A stretch of DNA of 64,000 nucleotides from Variovorax guangxiensis (lineage in GTDB: Bacteria; Pseudomonadota; Gammaproteobacteria; Burkholderiales; Burkholderiaceae_C), in assembly GCF_003952165.1 (NCBI RefSeq), contig NZ_RXFT01000011.1, positions 158,459 to 222,458 on the forward strand, given 5' to 3'. The notes beneath the pieces are model-generated. The model was not told the DNA's origin. It searched no databases and saw only the letters and a list, made by a program, of their open reading frames with translations. The position numbers and the translations under genes are program-made. Positions 31,755 to 40,253 of this stretch are shown piece after piece (the first letter of the stretch is position 1; the number at the start of each line of letters is the position of its first letter).

Positions 31755-33227
31755 ATGACGCTGGCAATGAGCTGGAGCGAATGGGCCGACCACGACGGAG
31801 TCGGCCTGGCCGAACGGGTCCGCAAGGGTGACGTGACGGCGGCGGAGCTGGCCGCGCAGGCGGCCGCCGGCATCGCGAGGCTCGATCCGCGGCTCGACGC
31901 GGTCGTCGAAGTCTTCGACGACGTGGTGGCCGATCCGCTGAAGGACGGCATGAACCCCGAGGGCGTCTTCGCGGGCCTGCCCTATCTGATGAAGGACCTG
32001 GGCCCCACGTTGAAGGGCCGCCTGCAGGAGTTCGGCTCGATGATGATGCAGGGCCACCGCCCGGCGGCCGACAGCTTCCTCACGCAGCAGCTGCGCAAGG
32101 CGGGCCTCAACATCATGGGCCGCAGCACCACGCCGGAGTTCGGCGTGTGCAGCTCGGCGGAGAACGCCTTCCACGTCACGCGCAACCCCTGGGACCTCGA
32201 ATACACCACCTGCGGCTCGTCGGCCGGCACGGCGGCGATCGTGGCCGCAGGCGTGCTGCCGCTGTCGCACGCCACCGACGGCGGCGGCTCCATCCGCATT
32301 CCGGCGGGCGTGAACGGCAACATCGGCCTGAAGGTGTCGCGCGGCGTGTTCTCGCTGGCGCCGGGGCTGTCGGATCTTTCGGGGCTGGTGTCGATCCAGG
32401 GCTGCCACAGCCGCACCGTGCGCGACACGGCCGCCTTCGTCGATCATTGCCGTGGCGGCGCGCCCGGCGAGTTCATGCCCTTCTGGTCACCGGCCGAGCC
32501 GTACAGCGAGCTCATCCAGCGCGATCCGGGGCGGCTGCGCATCGCGCTGTCGCACGAGTGGGGCGATTTCAGGGCCACGCCGCATTTCGTGGCCGAGCTG
32601 GAGCGGGTGGGCAAGTTCCTCGAGGGGCTGGGCCATCACGTCGAATGGGTGCTGCCCGAGATCGACTTCAAGGCCGCCTTCGACGCCCAGACCACCTGCT
32701 ACATCAGCAACTTCGCGCAGGTCATCGACGGCCACCTGCGCCGGCTGGGCCTGGAGCGTCCGCCGGCCGAGCTGCTGGAGCCGATCAACATCAAGATCTG
32801 GGAAGCAGGGCTGCACACCTCTTACACCGAGCGCGCGAAGATGCAGGCGGTGTTCAACACCACCTCGCGCGCCTTCGGCGAATTCTTCCAGCGCTGGGAC
32901 ATCATCCTCACGCCCATCACCGCGCTGCCCACGCCCAAGGTGGGCACCAGCGAGTACCTGACGACCAGCACGAACCCGTCGGTATACGACTGGTTCGCCA
33001 ACCTCTGGCAGAACTTCGCGTACACACCGCTGGCCAACCTGTGCGGCATGCCGGGCATCTCGCTGCCGATGGCGGCGCAGGAAAACGGCCTGCCGCTGGG
33101 CATCCAGGCGCAGGCGGCTCAGGCCAACGACGGGCTGCTGCTGCAGCTGGCCGCGCAGATCGAGCGGGCGCTGGGCGGCAAGTGGAATGCGGGGCGCCGG
33201 CCGGGAGTGCACGTCACGCAGGCGTGA
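31755..33227 (+). CDS. Amidase (amidase-signature family)
   Basis: 490 residues. The Ser-cisSer-Lys triad is visible: Lys in 'GLPYLMKDLGP', the cis-Ser in 'YTTCGSSAGTAAIVAAG', and the nucleophile Ser in 'ATDGGGSIRIPAGVNG'. It hydrolyses an amide; the substrate is unspecified and it is not GatA-like in context. Start: ATG at 31755 has GGAG eight bases upstream, while the ATG at 31749 is too close to it. It is divergent from the ECF42 gene, with about 120 bases between. Confidence 0.93.
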   Translation: MTLAMSWSEWADHDGVGLAERVRKGDVTAAELAAQAAAGIARLDPRLDAVVEVFDDVVADPLKDGMNPEGVFAGLPYLMKDLGPTLKGRLQEFGSMMMQGHRPAADSFLTQQLRKAGLNIMGRSTTPEFGVCSSAENAFHVTRNPWDLEYTTCGSSAGTAAIVAAGVLPLSHATDGGGSIRIPAGVNGNIGLKVSRGVFSLAPGLSDLSGLVSIQGCHSRTVRDTAAFVDHCRGGAPGEFMPFWSPAEPYSELIQRDPGRLRIALSHEWGDFRATPHFVAELERVGKFLEGLGHHVEWVLPEIDFKAAFDAQTTCYISNFAQVIDGHLRRLGLERPPAELLEPINIKIWEAGLHTSYTERAKMQAVFNTTSRAFGEFFQRWDIILTPITALPTPKVGTSEYLTTSTNPSVYDWFANLWQNFAYTPLANLCGMPGISLPMAAQENGLPLGIQAQAAQANDGLLLQLAAQIERALGGKWNAGRRPGVHVTQA

Positions 33228-33247
33228 CGGGGCCGCCGGCTGGCGGC

Positions 33248-34048
33248 TCAGAGCAGGTTGCGCAGCGCGGCCTCGATGGCGGCCGCGGTGGCCAGCGGCT
33301 TTTCCATCGGGAAGAGGTGCGTGCCGTCCAGCATGGCGATGCGGCCGCGGGTGACCTTCTGCGTCATCGCCATGCCCACGCGCTTCATCTCGGCCGACTG
33401 GCGCCCGCCGATGAAGGCCGCCTTGCACTTGAGCGGGTGCGCGCGCAGCAGCGCGCCCAGGTTGTGGGGCAGGGTGTTGTAGATGGCGGTCTCGACGTCG
33501 CGGTCGAAGCTCAGCGCGCGTGCGTCATCCGCGTCGAAGGTGCCGTGGTCGATGTAGTCGTGCAGCACCTGCTCGTCCCACTTCGCGAAGGCCTTCTTGC
33601 TGCGGAAGTGCTCGAACACCGCCCCGCGGTGCTCCCAGCTGTTCTTGCGCTTGCGGCTGATGGCGCCGGGCGACACGCTCTTCATGAGCGGCGTGCGCTT
33701 GACCACGTTGAGCGTGTTCGCGCGCCAGCCGCCGAGGATGGGCGAGTCGATCAGCAGCACGCCGCACGCCAGCTCGGGGTGCTGGGCGGCGCACATCAGG
33801 CTCAGGAAGCCGCCGAGCGAATGGCCGATCAGGAACACCGGGCCGCCCGCGCGGTCGGCGCGCGCCTTGGCGAAGTCGGCCAGCTGCTGCACCAGGTGCG
33901 GCCAGTTGTCGGTGACGGGGTACTTCGGGTCGTGCCCGAATTTCTCGATGGCGTCGACCTCGAAGCCGCGGTTGCGCAGGCTGTCGAGGACGACGCGGTA
34001 GGTGCTCGCGGGAAAGCTGTTGCCGTGCGAGAAGACGACGGGGGGCAT
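33248..34048 (-). CDS. Alpha/beta hydrolase
   Basis: 266 residues. The nucleophile elbow is 'FLIGHSLGGFLSLMCA', the oxyanion region 'VVFSHGNSFPASTY' is at the N-terminus, and the catalytic His is likely in 'LDGTHLFPMEKP'. ATG at 34048 is preferred; a GTG lies immediately before it and there is no clear ribosome site for either. It is a cytoplasmic esterase/lipase-like enzyme of unknown substrate, with its stop 21 bases from the convergent amidase stop. Confidence 0.88.
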   Translation of the reverse strand: MPPVVFSHGNSFPASTYRVVLDSLRNRGFEVDAIEKFGHDPKYPVTDNWPHLVQQLADFAKARADRAGGPVFLIGHSLGGFLSLMCAAQHPELACGVLLIDSPILGGWRANTLNVVKRTPLMKSVSPGAISRKRKNSWEHRGAVFEHFRSKKAFAKWDEQVLHDYIDHGTFDADDARALSFDRDVETAIYNTLPHNLGALLRAHPLKCKAAFIGGRQSAEMKRVGMAMTQKVTRGRIAMLDGTHLFPMEKPLATAAAIEAALRNLL

Positions 34049-34062
34049 CACGGCCGTCGCCG

Positions 34063-34104
34063 GGCCGCCCCAAGGCGGCCGAGCCTCCCCCTCGGGGGGG
34101 GGAG
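34063..34104. repeat. Double GC hairpin repeat
   Basis: Two adjacent stem-loops: GGCCGCC-CCAA-GGCGGCC (34063-34080, perfect 7-bp stem) and CTCCCCC followed by a G8 run ending GGGGGAG (34085-34104). They fill the 90-base gap between the Anbu stop and the hydrolase start. The pattern recalls an intergenic repeat common in Comamonadaceae (from memory), and may act as a terminator or mRNA-stabilising element. Confidence 0.65.
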
Positions 34105-34138
34105 AAGCACACGAAGTGGCAAGCCGGGGGGCATCATT

Positions 34139-34978
34139 TCAGATGAGCTTTTCGTCGGGGGTCGAGATCTTGCGCAGCGGGCTGTGGCGCGTCGCGGGCA
34201 TCTTCAGCGGGTGCTCGGTATGGCTGTCGTCCCACACCGGGTCCTCGATGCTGTCGAACACCTCGCGCAGCTTCTGGCCCCAGCTGTTGTGCACCATGCG
34301 GTAGTAGGGGTTGTCGGCGTCGATGCAGATCACGCGGTCGGTCTCGAGCTTGTTGGCCTCGTAGACCACCATGTCCAGCGGCAGGCCGACCGACAGGTTC
34401 GACTTCATGGTCGAGTCCATCGACACCAGCGCGCACTTGGCGGCCTCGTCCAGCGGCGTCTCGGGCGTGAGCACGCGGTCGAGCACGGGCTTGCCGTATT
34501 TCGACTCGCCGACCTGGAAGTAGGGCGTCTCGGTGGTGGCCTCGATGAAGTTGCCGGCCGCGTAGACCAGGAAGAGGCGCATGCCCTCGCCCTTGACCTG
34601 CCCGCCGAAGATGAAGGACACGTTGAAGTCGAGCCCCGCGTGCTTCAGCGCCTCGGCGTCGCGGTCGTACACATGGCGCACCGCCGAGCCCAGCACGCGT
34701 GCGGCATCGAACATGCTCCTGGCGTTCCAGATGGTGATGGGGGCGCCCTGGCTGCCGTCCTCGCGGGTTTCGCGCAGTTCCTCGATCTGGAGGATCTCGC
34801 GCACCGACTGCGAGATGCTCAGGTTGCCCGACGACAGCAGGACCATGACGCGGTCGCCCGGCTGCTCGTAGACGATCATCTTGCGGAATGTGCTGATGTG
34901 GTCCACGCCCGCGTTGGTGCGGGAGTCGGAGAGAAACACCAGGCCGGCGTTGAGTTTGATGCCTACGCAGTAAGTCAT
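34139..34978 (-). CDS. Anbu (ancestral beta-subunit) proteasome-like Ntn-hydrolase
   Basis: 279 residues. The start is set at 34978 so that the protein begins MTYCVGIKLNAGLVFLSDSR; removal of Met exposes the Thr nucleophile, as in Anbu. The longer frame would bury it. Other family blocks are 'SDSRTNAGVDHIST', 'LLSSGNLSISQSV', 'FIFGGQ' and 'CALVSMDSTMKSNLSVGLPLD'. Anbu is a bacterial proteasome homologue forming open-ring oligomers, with poorly defined peptidase activity. Its usual companions (transglutaminase-like, alpha-E and ATP-grasp genes) are not here; instead it follows mutS by 34 bases on the same strand. Confidence 0.9.
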   Translation of the reverse strand: MTYCVGIKLNAGLVFLSDSRTNAGVDHISTFRKMIVYEQPGDRVMVLLSSGNLSISQSVREILQIEELRETREDGSQGAPITIWNARSMFDAARVLGSAVRHVYDRDAEALKHAGLDFNVSFIFGGQVKGEGMRLFLVYAAGNFIEATTETPYFQVGESKYGKPVLDRVLTPETPLDEAAKCALVSMDSTMKSNLSVGLPLDMVVYEANKLETDRVICIDADNPYYRMVHNSWGQKLREVFDSIEDPVWDDSHTEHPLKMPATRHSPLRKISTPDEKLI

Positions 34979-35012
34979 GGGTTCAGGTTCATCTGGCATG
35001 AACTGTGCCGGG

Positions 35013-37667
35013 TCATGCGGCGCCGAGTTCACGTTTGTTCAGTTTCTGAAGGGCATACAAGGCATCGAGGGCCTCGCGCGGGCTCATCGTGTCGGGGTCG
35101 AGCGCGGCCAGCGCGGATTCTACGGCGCTGGCCATGGGTGTTTCGGCCACCGGAGGCGGCGCGAACAGGTCGACCTGTGCACGAGTTTGCGCATGCTGCG
35201 ATTCAAGTGCCTCCAGCGCCTGCCGCGCGTGGTTGACCACCGCCGCGGGCATGCCCGCCAGCCGCGCCACCTGGATGCCGTAGCTCTTGCTGGCCGGGCC
35301 GGGCTGCATTTCGTGCAGGAACACGATGTCGCGGCCTGCCTCGGTGGCGCTCACGTGCATGTTCACCGCGCCGTGGTGCGTGGCCGGGAACTCGGTCAGC
35401 TCGAAATAGTGCGTGGCGAACAGCGTGAAGGCCTTGCTGCGGTCGTGCAGCTGGGCCGCGATGCCGGCGGCCAGCGCCAGCCCGTCGAAAGTGCTGGTGC
35501 CGCGGCCGATCTCGTCCATGAGCACCAGCGACTGGGCGGTGGCGCTGTGCAATATCTGCGCGGCCTCGGTCATCTCCAGCATGAAGGTCGACTGCGCGTT
35601 TGCCAGGTCGTCCGCCGCGCCGATGCGGGTGTGGATGGCGTCGATGGGCCCGAGCCGGCAGGCGGCCGCCGGCACGTGCGAGCCGATGGAGGCCAGCAGC
35701 ACGATGATCGCCACCTGCCGCATGTACGTCGACTTGCCGCCCATGTTGGGGCCGGTGATGACCTGCATGCGCTGCTGCGGCCCCAGTTGCGTGTCGTTGG
35801 CGATGAAGCCGCCCGACGACTTCTCGGCCAGCCGTGCTTCCACCACCGGGTGGCGGCCCTGCTGGATCTCGATGCACGGGTGCGACACGAAGCTGGGCGC
35901 GCGCCAGTGCAGCGTGTGCGAGCGCTCGGCCAGCGCGCACAGCGCGTCGAGCGTGGCGAGGCCGCCCGCCAGCTGCGTGAGCGCGGGCACCGAGGGCTGC
36001 AGCGCGTCGAGCAGTTGCTCGTAGAGCCACTTCTCGCGGGCCAGCGCGCGGTCCTGCGCGCTCAGGGCCTTGTCCTCGAAGGCCTTCAGCTCGGGCGTGA
36101 TGAAGCGCTCGGCGTTCTTCAGCGTCTGGCGGCGGCGGTAGTTGTCGGGCACCTTGGAGAGCGCGCTCTGTGTCACCTCGATGTAGAAGCCGTGCACGCG
36201 GTTGAACTGCACCCGCAGGTTGCCGATGCCGGTGCGCTCGCGCTCGCTGATCTCGAGCTTGAGCAGGAAGTCGTCGCAGTTCTCGCTGATGGCGCGCAGC
36301 TCGTCGAGCTCGGCGTCGTGGCCAGTGGCGATCACGCCGCCGTCGCGCACCAGCGCGGATGGGTCGGGCTTGATGGCGCTGGTCAGCAAGGCGGCGCAGC
36401 CCGGCGGCGGGGCGAGCCGTTCGGCGATCTGGCCGAGCAGGGCGGACGCCGCGGGCAGCATCGGTGCGAGCTGCTCCGCCTTCGCGAGCGCCAGCTGCAG
36501 CGCCAGCAGTTCGCGCGGGCGCACCTGGCGCAGCGCGATGCGCGCGGCGATGCGTTCCACGTCGCTGGTGTTCTTGAGCTGCTCGCGCAGCGTGCGCCAG
36601 GGGGCGGCCGTGGCACCGGGGGCCGTGGCCTGCAGCGCGCCGATGGCTTCGAGGCGGCCTTGCGCCTCGGAGCGGTCGCGCCGGGGCGAAAGCAGCCAGC
36701 GCTTGAGCAGGCGGCTGCCCATGCCGGTCATGCAGGTGTCGAGCAGCGAGAACATGGTGGGCGAATCTTCGCCGCGCAGTGTCTGCACCAGTTCGAGGTT
36801 GCGCCGCGTGGTGGGCGGCAGCTCGATCAGGTCGCCGTCGCGCTCCACCGACAGGCGCTGCACGTGCGAGAGCGCGCGGCCCTGCGTGTGCTCGGCGTAG
36901 CCCAGCAGCGCGGCCGCCGCGGCGTGCGCGTTGGCGAGCGATTCGGCGTTCCAGGCCGCGAGGCTGTTGCTGCCCATCTGCTCGGCCAGCTTGCGCTCGC
37001 CGAGGCCGCCGTCGAACTGCCACGCCGGGCGCAGCGAAAGCGTGAAGGGCGTGGCGGCGCGCGCGGCCTTCAGGCGCTGCTCGAAGGCGGGCGTGACTTC
37101 GGCGCTGTAGAGCAGCTCGCTGGGGCCGATGCGCGCGATCCAGGCTTCGAGCGCGTCGGCCGGGCACTCGGCCAGCCGCAGCTCGGCGCCGGTCACGCTG
37201 AGCCAGGCCAGGCCGCAGAAGTTGCGCGCGCCCGCATGCACGGCCAGGAGCAGCGAGTCGGCCTTGTCGTTGAGAAGCTCGGAGTCGGTCAGCGTGCCGG
37301 GCGTGACCACGCGCACCACCTTGCGCTCGACCGGCCCCTTGGCGGCGCCCACTTCGCCCACCTGCTCGCAGATGGCGACCGATTCGCCCAGCTTGATGAG
37401 GCGGGCCAGGTAGGTGTCGACCGAGTGGAAGGGCACGCCGCACATCACCACCGGCTGGCCGGCGGACTGGCCGCGCTGGGTGAGCGTGATGTCGAGCAGG
37501 CGCGCGGCCTTCTCGGCGTCGGCCCAGAAGAGTTCGTAGAAATCGCCCATCCGGTAGAACAGCAGGGTGTCCGGATGGTCGGCTTTCAGGCCCAGGTACT
37601 GGGCCATCATCGGCGTGTGCCCAGAGAGGTCTGTCTTGGTCATTTCAATCAGTTGCTTGCGATCCAT
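35013..37667 (-). CDS. mutS: DNA mismatch repair protein MutS
   Basis: 884 residues from 37667 (or 876 from the ATG at 37643; neither has a strong ribosome site, and comparison with other MutS N-termini favours a start near 37643). Mismatch-reading Phe-x-Glu is in 'YRMGDFYELFWADAEKAA'. Clamp/lever helices occupy the middle. The ATPase has Walker A 'ITGPNMGGKSTYMRQ', 'STFMLEMTEAAQIL', Walker B 'LVLMDEIGRGTSTFDGLALA' and 'FATHYFELTEFPATHHGAVN'. The C-terminus ends in a short helical beta-clamp/tetramer region. All hallmarks are intact, so mismatch recognition should be functional. Confidence 0.97.
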   Translation of the reverse strand: MDRKQLIEMTKTDLSGHTPMMAQYLGLKADHPDTLLFYRMGDFYELFWADAEKAARLLDITLTQRGQSAGQPVVMCGVPFHSVDTYLARLIKLGESVAICEQVGEVGAAKGPVERKVVRVVTPGTLTDSELLNDKADSLLLAVHAGARNFCGLAWLSVTGAELRLAECPADALEAWIARIGPSELLYSAEVTPAFEQRLKAARAATPFTLSLRPAWQFDGGLGERKLAEQMGSNSLAAWNAESLANAHAAAAALLGYAEHTQGRALSHVQRLSVERDGDLIELPPTTRRNLELVQTLRGEDSPTMFSLLDTCMTGMGSRLLKRWLLSPRRDRSEAQGRLEAIGALQATAPGATAAPWRTLREQLKNTSDVERIAARIALRQVRPRELLALQLALAKAEQLAPMLPAASALLGQIAERLAPPPGCAALLTSAIKPDPSALVRDGGVIATGHDAELDELRAISENCDDFLLKLEISERERTGIGNLRVQFNRVHGFYIEVTQSALSKVPDNYRRRQTLKNAERFITPELKAFEDKALSAQDRALAREKWLYEQLLDALQPSVPALTQLAGGLATLDALCALAERSHTLHWRAPSFVSHPCIEIQQGRHPVVEARLAEKSSGGFIANDTQLGPQQRMQVITGPNMGGKSTYMRQVAIIVLLASIGSHVPAAACRLGPIDAIHTRIGAADDLANAQSTFMLEMTEAAQILHSATAQSLVLMDEIGRGTSTFDGLALAAGIAAQLHDRSKAFTLFATHYFELTEFPATHHGAVNMHVSATEAGRDIVFLHEMQPGPASKSYGIQVARLAGMPAAVVNHARQALEALESQHAQTRAQVDLFAPPPVAETPMASAVESALAALDPDTMSPREALDALYALQKLNKRELGAA

Positions 37668-37736
37668 GCCGCCGGCGCGCGGGGCATGGGGGGCAGGTGG
37701 GGGACGTTCCTAGGCATTTTCCGCGCGGCGCTCCGT

Positions 37737-37970
37737 TCAGCCGGCCCGGTGGCCGCCCTCGAGCGGCCACTGCCTGGTCTTGAGCATGAACAGCTCGAAG
37801 AGGCCCGGCGCCATCGAGCGGTCGCCGGCCTCCCACTGCTGCCATCCGCGCAGCGAGGCCTGGACCGTCTGCGCGGCCTCGGTCTGCGTGAGGCCCGCGG
37901 CAATGCGGGCGTCGCGGACGGCGGCGGGCGAGGGGCTGGAGTGCTTGTTCGGGGAGGGCATGGGAGGCAT
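37737..37970 (-). CDS. Small helix-turn-helix protein
   Basis: 77 residues, Xre-like: 'AAVRDARIAAGLTQTEAAQTVQASLRGWQQWEAGDRSMAPGLFELFMLKTRQW'. The GLTQTEAAQTVQ...WQQWE block is a single HTH, similar to small DNA-binding proteins related to antitoxins or NadS-like regulators. The start is either 37970 or 37961; upstream in-frame extension is low-complexity. No toxin gene is adjacent. It lies 69 bases upstream of mutS on the same strand. Confidence 0.7.
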   Translation of the reverse strand: MPPMPSPNKHSSPSPAAVRDARIAAGLTQTEAAQTVQASLRGWQQWEAGDRSMAPGLFELFMLKTRQWPLEGGHRAG

Positions 37971-38092
37971 GGCGCATGACGCCTGCGCGCACGGGTGAAA
38001 GTGCCGCGGGCATTCTACGTTCAATGCGCGTATTGCCGGCCTGCGCGCGGCGCCGGGTTCGCCGCCGGCCTGAAGCGGAATTCGTCGCGCGG

Positions 38093-38118
38093 TGATCCGT
38101 CGCGCCCGGCCTTGCGTA
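38093..38118 (+). promoter_or_regulatory. RpoE/ECF11-type promoter of the methyltransferase operon
   Basis: TGATCC (38093-38098), 16 bases, CGTA (38115-38118), then the ATG at 38150. This is the same element, with identical spacing, as found before rpoE, the photolyase gene and (as TGGTCC) the FAD-oxidoreductase operon. TGATCC-N18-TA is the known target of the Rhodobacter RpoE (ECF11) sigma factor. Confidence 0.82.
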
Positions 38119-38149
38119 CCACGGGTCCAACCACTGCCGACGTCCCGCC

Positions 38150-39199
38150 ATGCCCCGAGCCTCCAGCGCATCCGCCGCCATCCACTGGGTCGAACAGGGT
38201 CTGGTGCCCGACGGCGCCGTCCGCATCGGCGTGCGGCGGCTGCTGCGACAGCGCCTGGCCGAACTGGACAGCGGCAACCCCGAGGCCGTCGCGCGGCACT
38301 CGCAGGCATTCTTCGACGAACTGCGAAACGCCCCGCTGGCCCTGCTGCCCGAGAAGGCCAACGAGCAGCACTACGAACTGCCCGCCGACTTCTTCGCCGC
38401 CGTGCTGGGGCCTCACCGCAAGTACAGCTGCTGCTGGTGGCCCGAAGGGGTCGACACGCTGGAGCAGGCCGAGGCGGCCGCGCTGGCCGAGACCTGCGCG
38501 CGTGCGGGCCTTGCAGACGGGCAGCGCATCCTCGAACTAGGCTGCGGCTGGGGTTCGCTGAGCCTGTGGATGGCCGAGCGCTTTCCGGGCTCGCGCATCA
38601 CGGCGGTGTCCAACTCGCATTCGCAACGGATGTTCATCACCGCCGAGGCCGCGGCCCGCGGCCTGGGCAACCTCGAGGTGATCACCTGCGACTTCAACGA
38701 CTTCGAGACGGCCGCGCGCTTCGACCGCGTGGTGTCGGTGGAAATGTTCGAGCACCTGCGCAACTGGCCGCGCGCCTTCTCGAACGTCGCGCGCTGGCTG
38801 AATCCGCAGGGGCGCTTCTTCATGCACGTGTTCGTGCACCGCGAGGCGCCATATCCCTTCGAGGTGCGCGACGCGAGCGACTGGATGAGCCGCTACTTCT
38901 TCTCGGGCGGCATGATGCCCGGCGACGACCTCGCCCTGCGCTGCCAGGACGACCTGCGCCTGCTGAGCCAATGGCGCTGGAACGGTCGCCACTATGCGAA
39001 GACCTCTGCCGCCTGGCTGGCGCGCATGGACGCCCGGCGCGACGAGCTCATGCCGCTCTTGGTTTCCGTCTACGGCGAGAGCGAGGCGCCCATCTGGTGG
39101 ACGCGCTGGCGCCTTTTCTTCATCTCGGTGGAAGAGTTGTTCGGCTACGCCGAAGGCGGCCAGTGGTGGGTCGCCCACTACCTGTTCGAGAAGCGCTGA
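38150..39199 (+). CDS. SAM-dependent methyltransferase, CFA-synthase/coclaurine N-methyltransferase-like
   Basis: 349 residues. SAM motif I is 'ILELGCGWGSLSLWMAERF'. The family substrate region is 'QHYELPADFFAAVLGPHRKYSCCWW', followed by 'VSVEMFEHLRNW' and 'YFFSGGMMPGDD'. It belongs to the cyclopropane-fatty-acid-synthase superfamily but is distinct from the true cfa-like gene at 43.8 kb. The exact acceptor is unknown; a fatty acyl chain is plausible from the regulon context. It starts an operon of three genes with 1- to 4-base overlaps behind an ECF11-type promoter. Confidence 0.88.
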   Translation: MPRASSASAAIHWVEQGLVPDGAVRIGVRRLLRQRLAELDSGNPEAVARHSQAFFDELRNAPLALLPEKANEQHYELPADFFAAVLGPHRKYSCCWWPEGVDTLEQAEAAALAETCARAGLADGQRILELGCGWGSLSLWMAERFPGSRITAVSNSHSQRMFITAEAAARGLGNLEVITCDFNDFETAARFDRVVSVEMFEHLRNWPRAFSNVARWLNPQGRFFMHVFVHREAPYPFEVRDASDWMSRYFFSGGMMPGDDLALRCQDDLRLLSQWRWNGRHYAKTSAAWLARMDARRDELMPLLVSVYGESEAPIWWTRWRLFFISVEELFGYAEGGQWWVAHYLFEKR

Positions 39200-39825
39200 T
39201 GCCGGCGCGCGCCCTGGCTCTCGCCCTGGCGATGGCCGCCTGCATGGCCTTCACGGCCTCGGCGCAGGAAGGCGCGATCGAGGAGGGCGAGTGGAACTTC
39301 ACCGCCACGCTCGACGGCAAGCCCATCGGCACGCATCGCTTCGTGGTCGGCGGCAGCGCGGCGGCGCGCAGCGTCGACAGCCGCGCCGACTTCGTCGTGC
39401 GCATGCTCGGCGTGCCCGTCTACCGCTATCGCCATCACGCCGGGGAGCGCTGGGCCGGCGACTGCCTGCGCGAACTGCGCGCCGACACCGACGACGACGG
39501 CACGCGGCAGCAGGTCGCGCGCCGCTTCGAGGACGACTGCGTGATGACTTTCGCCTACTGGAACCCCCGCCTGCCGAAGCAGCAGCGCCTGGTCGATCCG
39601 CAGACCGGCAAGCTGGAGCCGGTGCGCTTCGAGCCGCTGCCCGACACCAACATCGAGGTCCGCGGCCAGCCCGTGCGGGCGCGGGGCTGGCGCCTGCAGG
39701 CCGCGCAGCAGCGCATCCGCATCTGGTATGCCGCCGACAGCGGGCGCTGGATCGGGCTGGACGCCCAGACCAAGGGCGACCGGCAGCTGAGTTACCGATT
39801 GACTTCTCCTACTGGCGCACCATGA
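39199..39825 (+). CDS. Exported DUF6134-like protein
   Basis: 208 residues with a signal peptide (residues 1-~22, ending TASAQE). The mature part is beta-rich: 'WNFTATLDGKPIGTHRFVV', 'YRYRHHAGERWAGDCLREL' and 'MTFAYWNPRLPKQQRLVDPQTGKLEPVRFEPL', features I associate with the DUF6134 family. ATG at 39199 overlaps the previous stop (TGATG). Probably periplasmic, perhaps lipid-binding; the function is unknown. Its position between a methyltransferase and a membrane protein in an RpoE-type operon suggests a role in envelope lipid modification. Confidence 0.8.
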   Translation: MPARALALALAMAACMAFTASAQEGAIEEGEWNFTATLDGKPIGTHRFVVGGSAAARSVDSRADFVVRMLGVPVYRYRHHAGERWAGDCLRELRADTDDDGTRQQVARRFEDDCVMTFAYWNPRLPKQQRLVDPQTGKLEPVRFEPLPDTNIEVRGQPVRARGWRLQAAQQRIRIWYAADSGRWIGLDAQTKGDRQLSYRLTSPTGAP

Positions 39826-40253
39826 AACCTTCCGCCCGCACCTTGTCCATCGCCTACCTGTGGGCGCTCGTGAGTTTTCTCGTGCTGGACGCCGTATGGC
39901 TGTCGCTCATGGGCCCGCGCCTGTACAAGCCGGCGCTCGGCGACCTGATGGCGTCCGACGTCGACTGGCTCGCGGCGGTGCTCTTCTATGCCATCTACCT
40001 GGCGGGCCTGCTGGTCTTCGCCATCTCGCCGGCGCTGGCCGAAGGAACCGCGGGCGCGGCGCTGCGGCGGGGCGCCTTCTTCGGGCTGGTGGCCTACGCC
40101 ACCTACGACCTCACCAACCAGGCGACGCTGCGCGACTGGCCCTGGGCCATCACCATCGCGGACCTGGTGTGGGGCAGCTTCGTGAGCGGCGTGGCGGCCT
40201 GGGTGTCTGCCCGCCTCACATCCCGACGAGCGAACCCAGCACGCGCGCGATAG
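39822..40253 (+). CDS. DUF2177 family membrane protein
   Basis: 143 residues with four predicted transmembrane helices. Signature: 'YLWALVSFLVLDAVWLSLMGPRLYKPALGDLM' and 'FFGLVAYATYDLTNQATLRDWPWAITIADLVWGSFVSG', characteristic of DUF2177. ATG overlaps the previous stop by four bases (ATGA). The 3' end overlaps the convergent chrR gene by 38 bases. Function unknown; the family often occurs in RpoE-ChrR regulons. Confidence 0.9.
   Translation: MKPSARTLSIAYLWALVSFLVLDAVWLSLMGPRLYKPALGDLMASDVDWLAAVLFYAIYLAGLLVFAISPALAEGTAGAALRRGAFFGLVAYATYDLTNQATLRDWPWAITIADLVWGSFVSGVAAWVSARLTSRRANPARAR

Noticed and set aside
30381..32447. 688-residue frame extending the ECF42 sigma factor
   Set aside because: The upstream third is antisense to the amidase gene; the sigma-70 region 2 begins right after MTDADTAW.
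34773..34978. Longer Anbu start (additional 18 residues)
   Set aside because: It would bury the catalytic Thr; all Anbu proteins start MT with the Thr exposed.
38023..38060. Intergenic GC dyads before the methyltransferase operon
   Set aside because: Short GC-rich dyads are expected by chance at this composition; only the ECF11-type boxes are position-specific.
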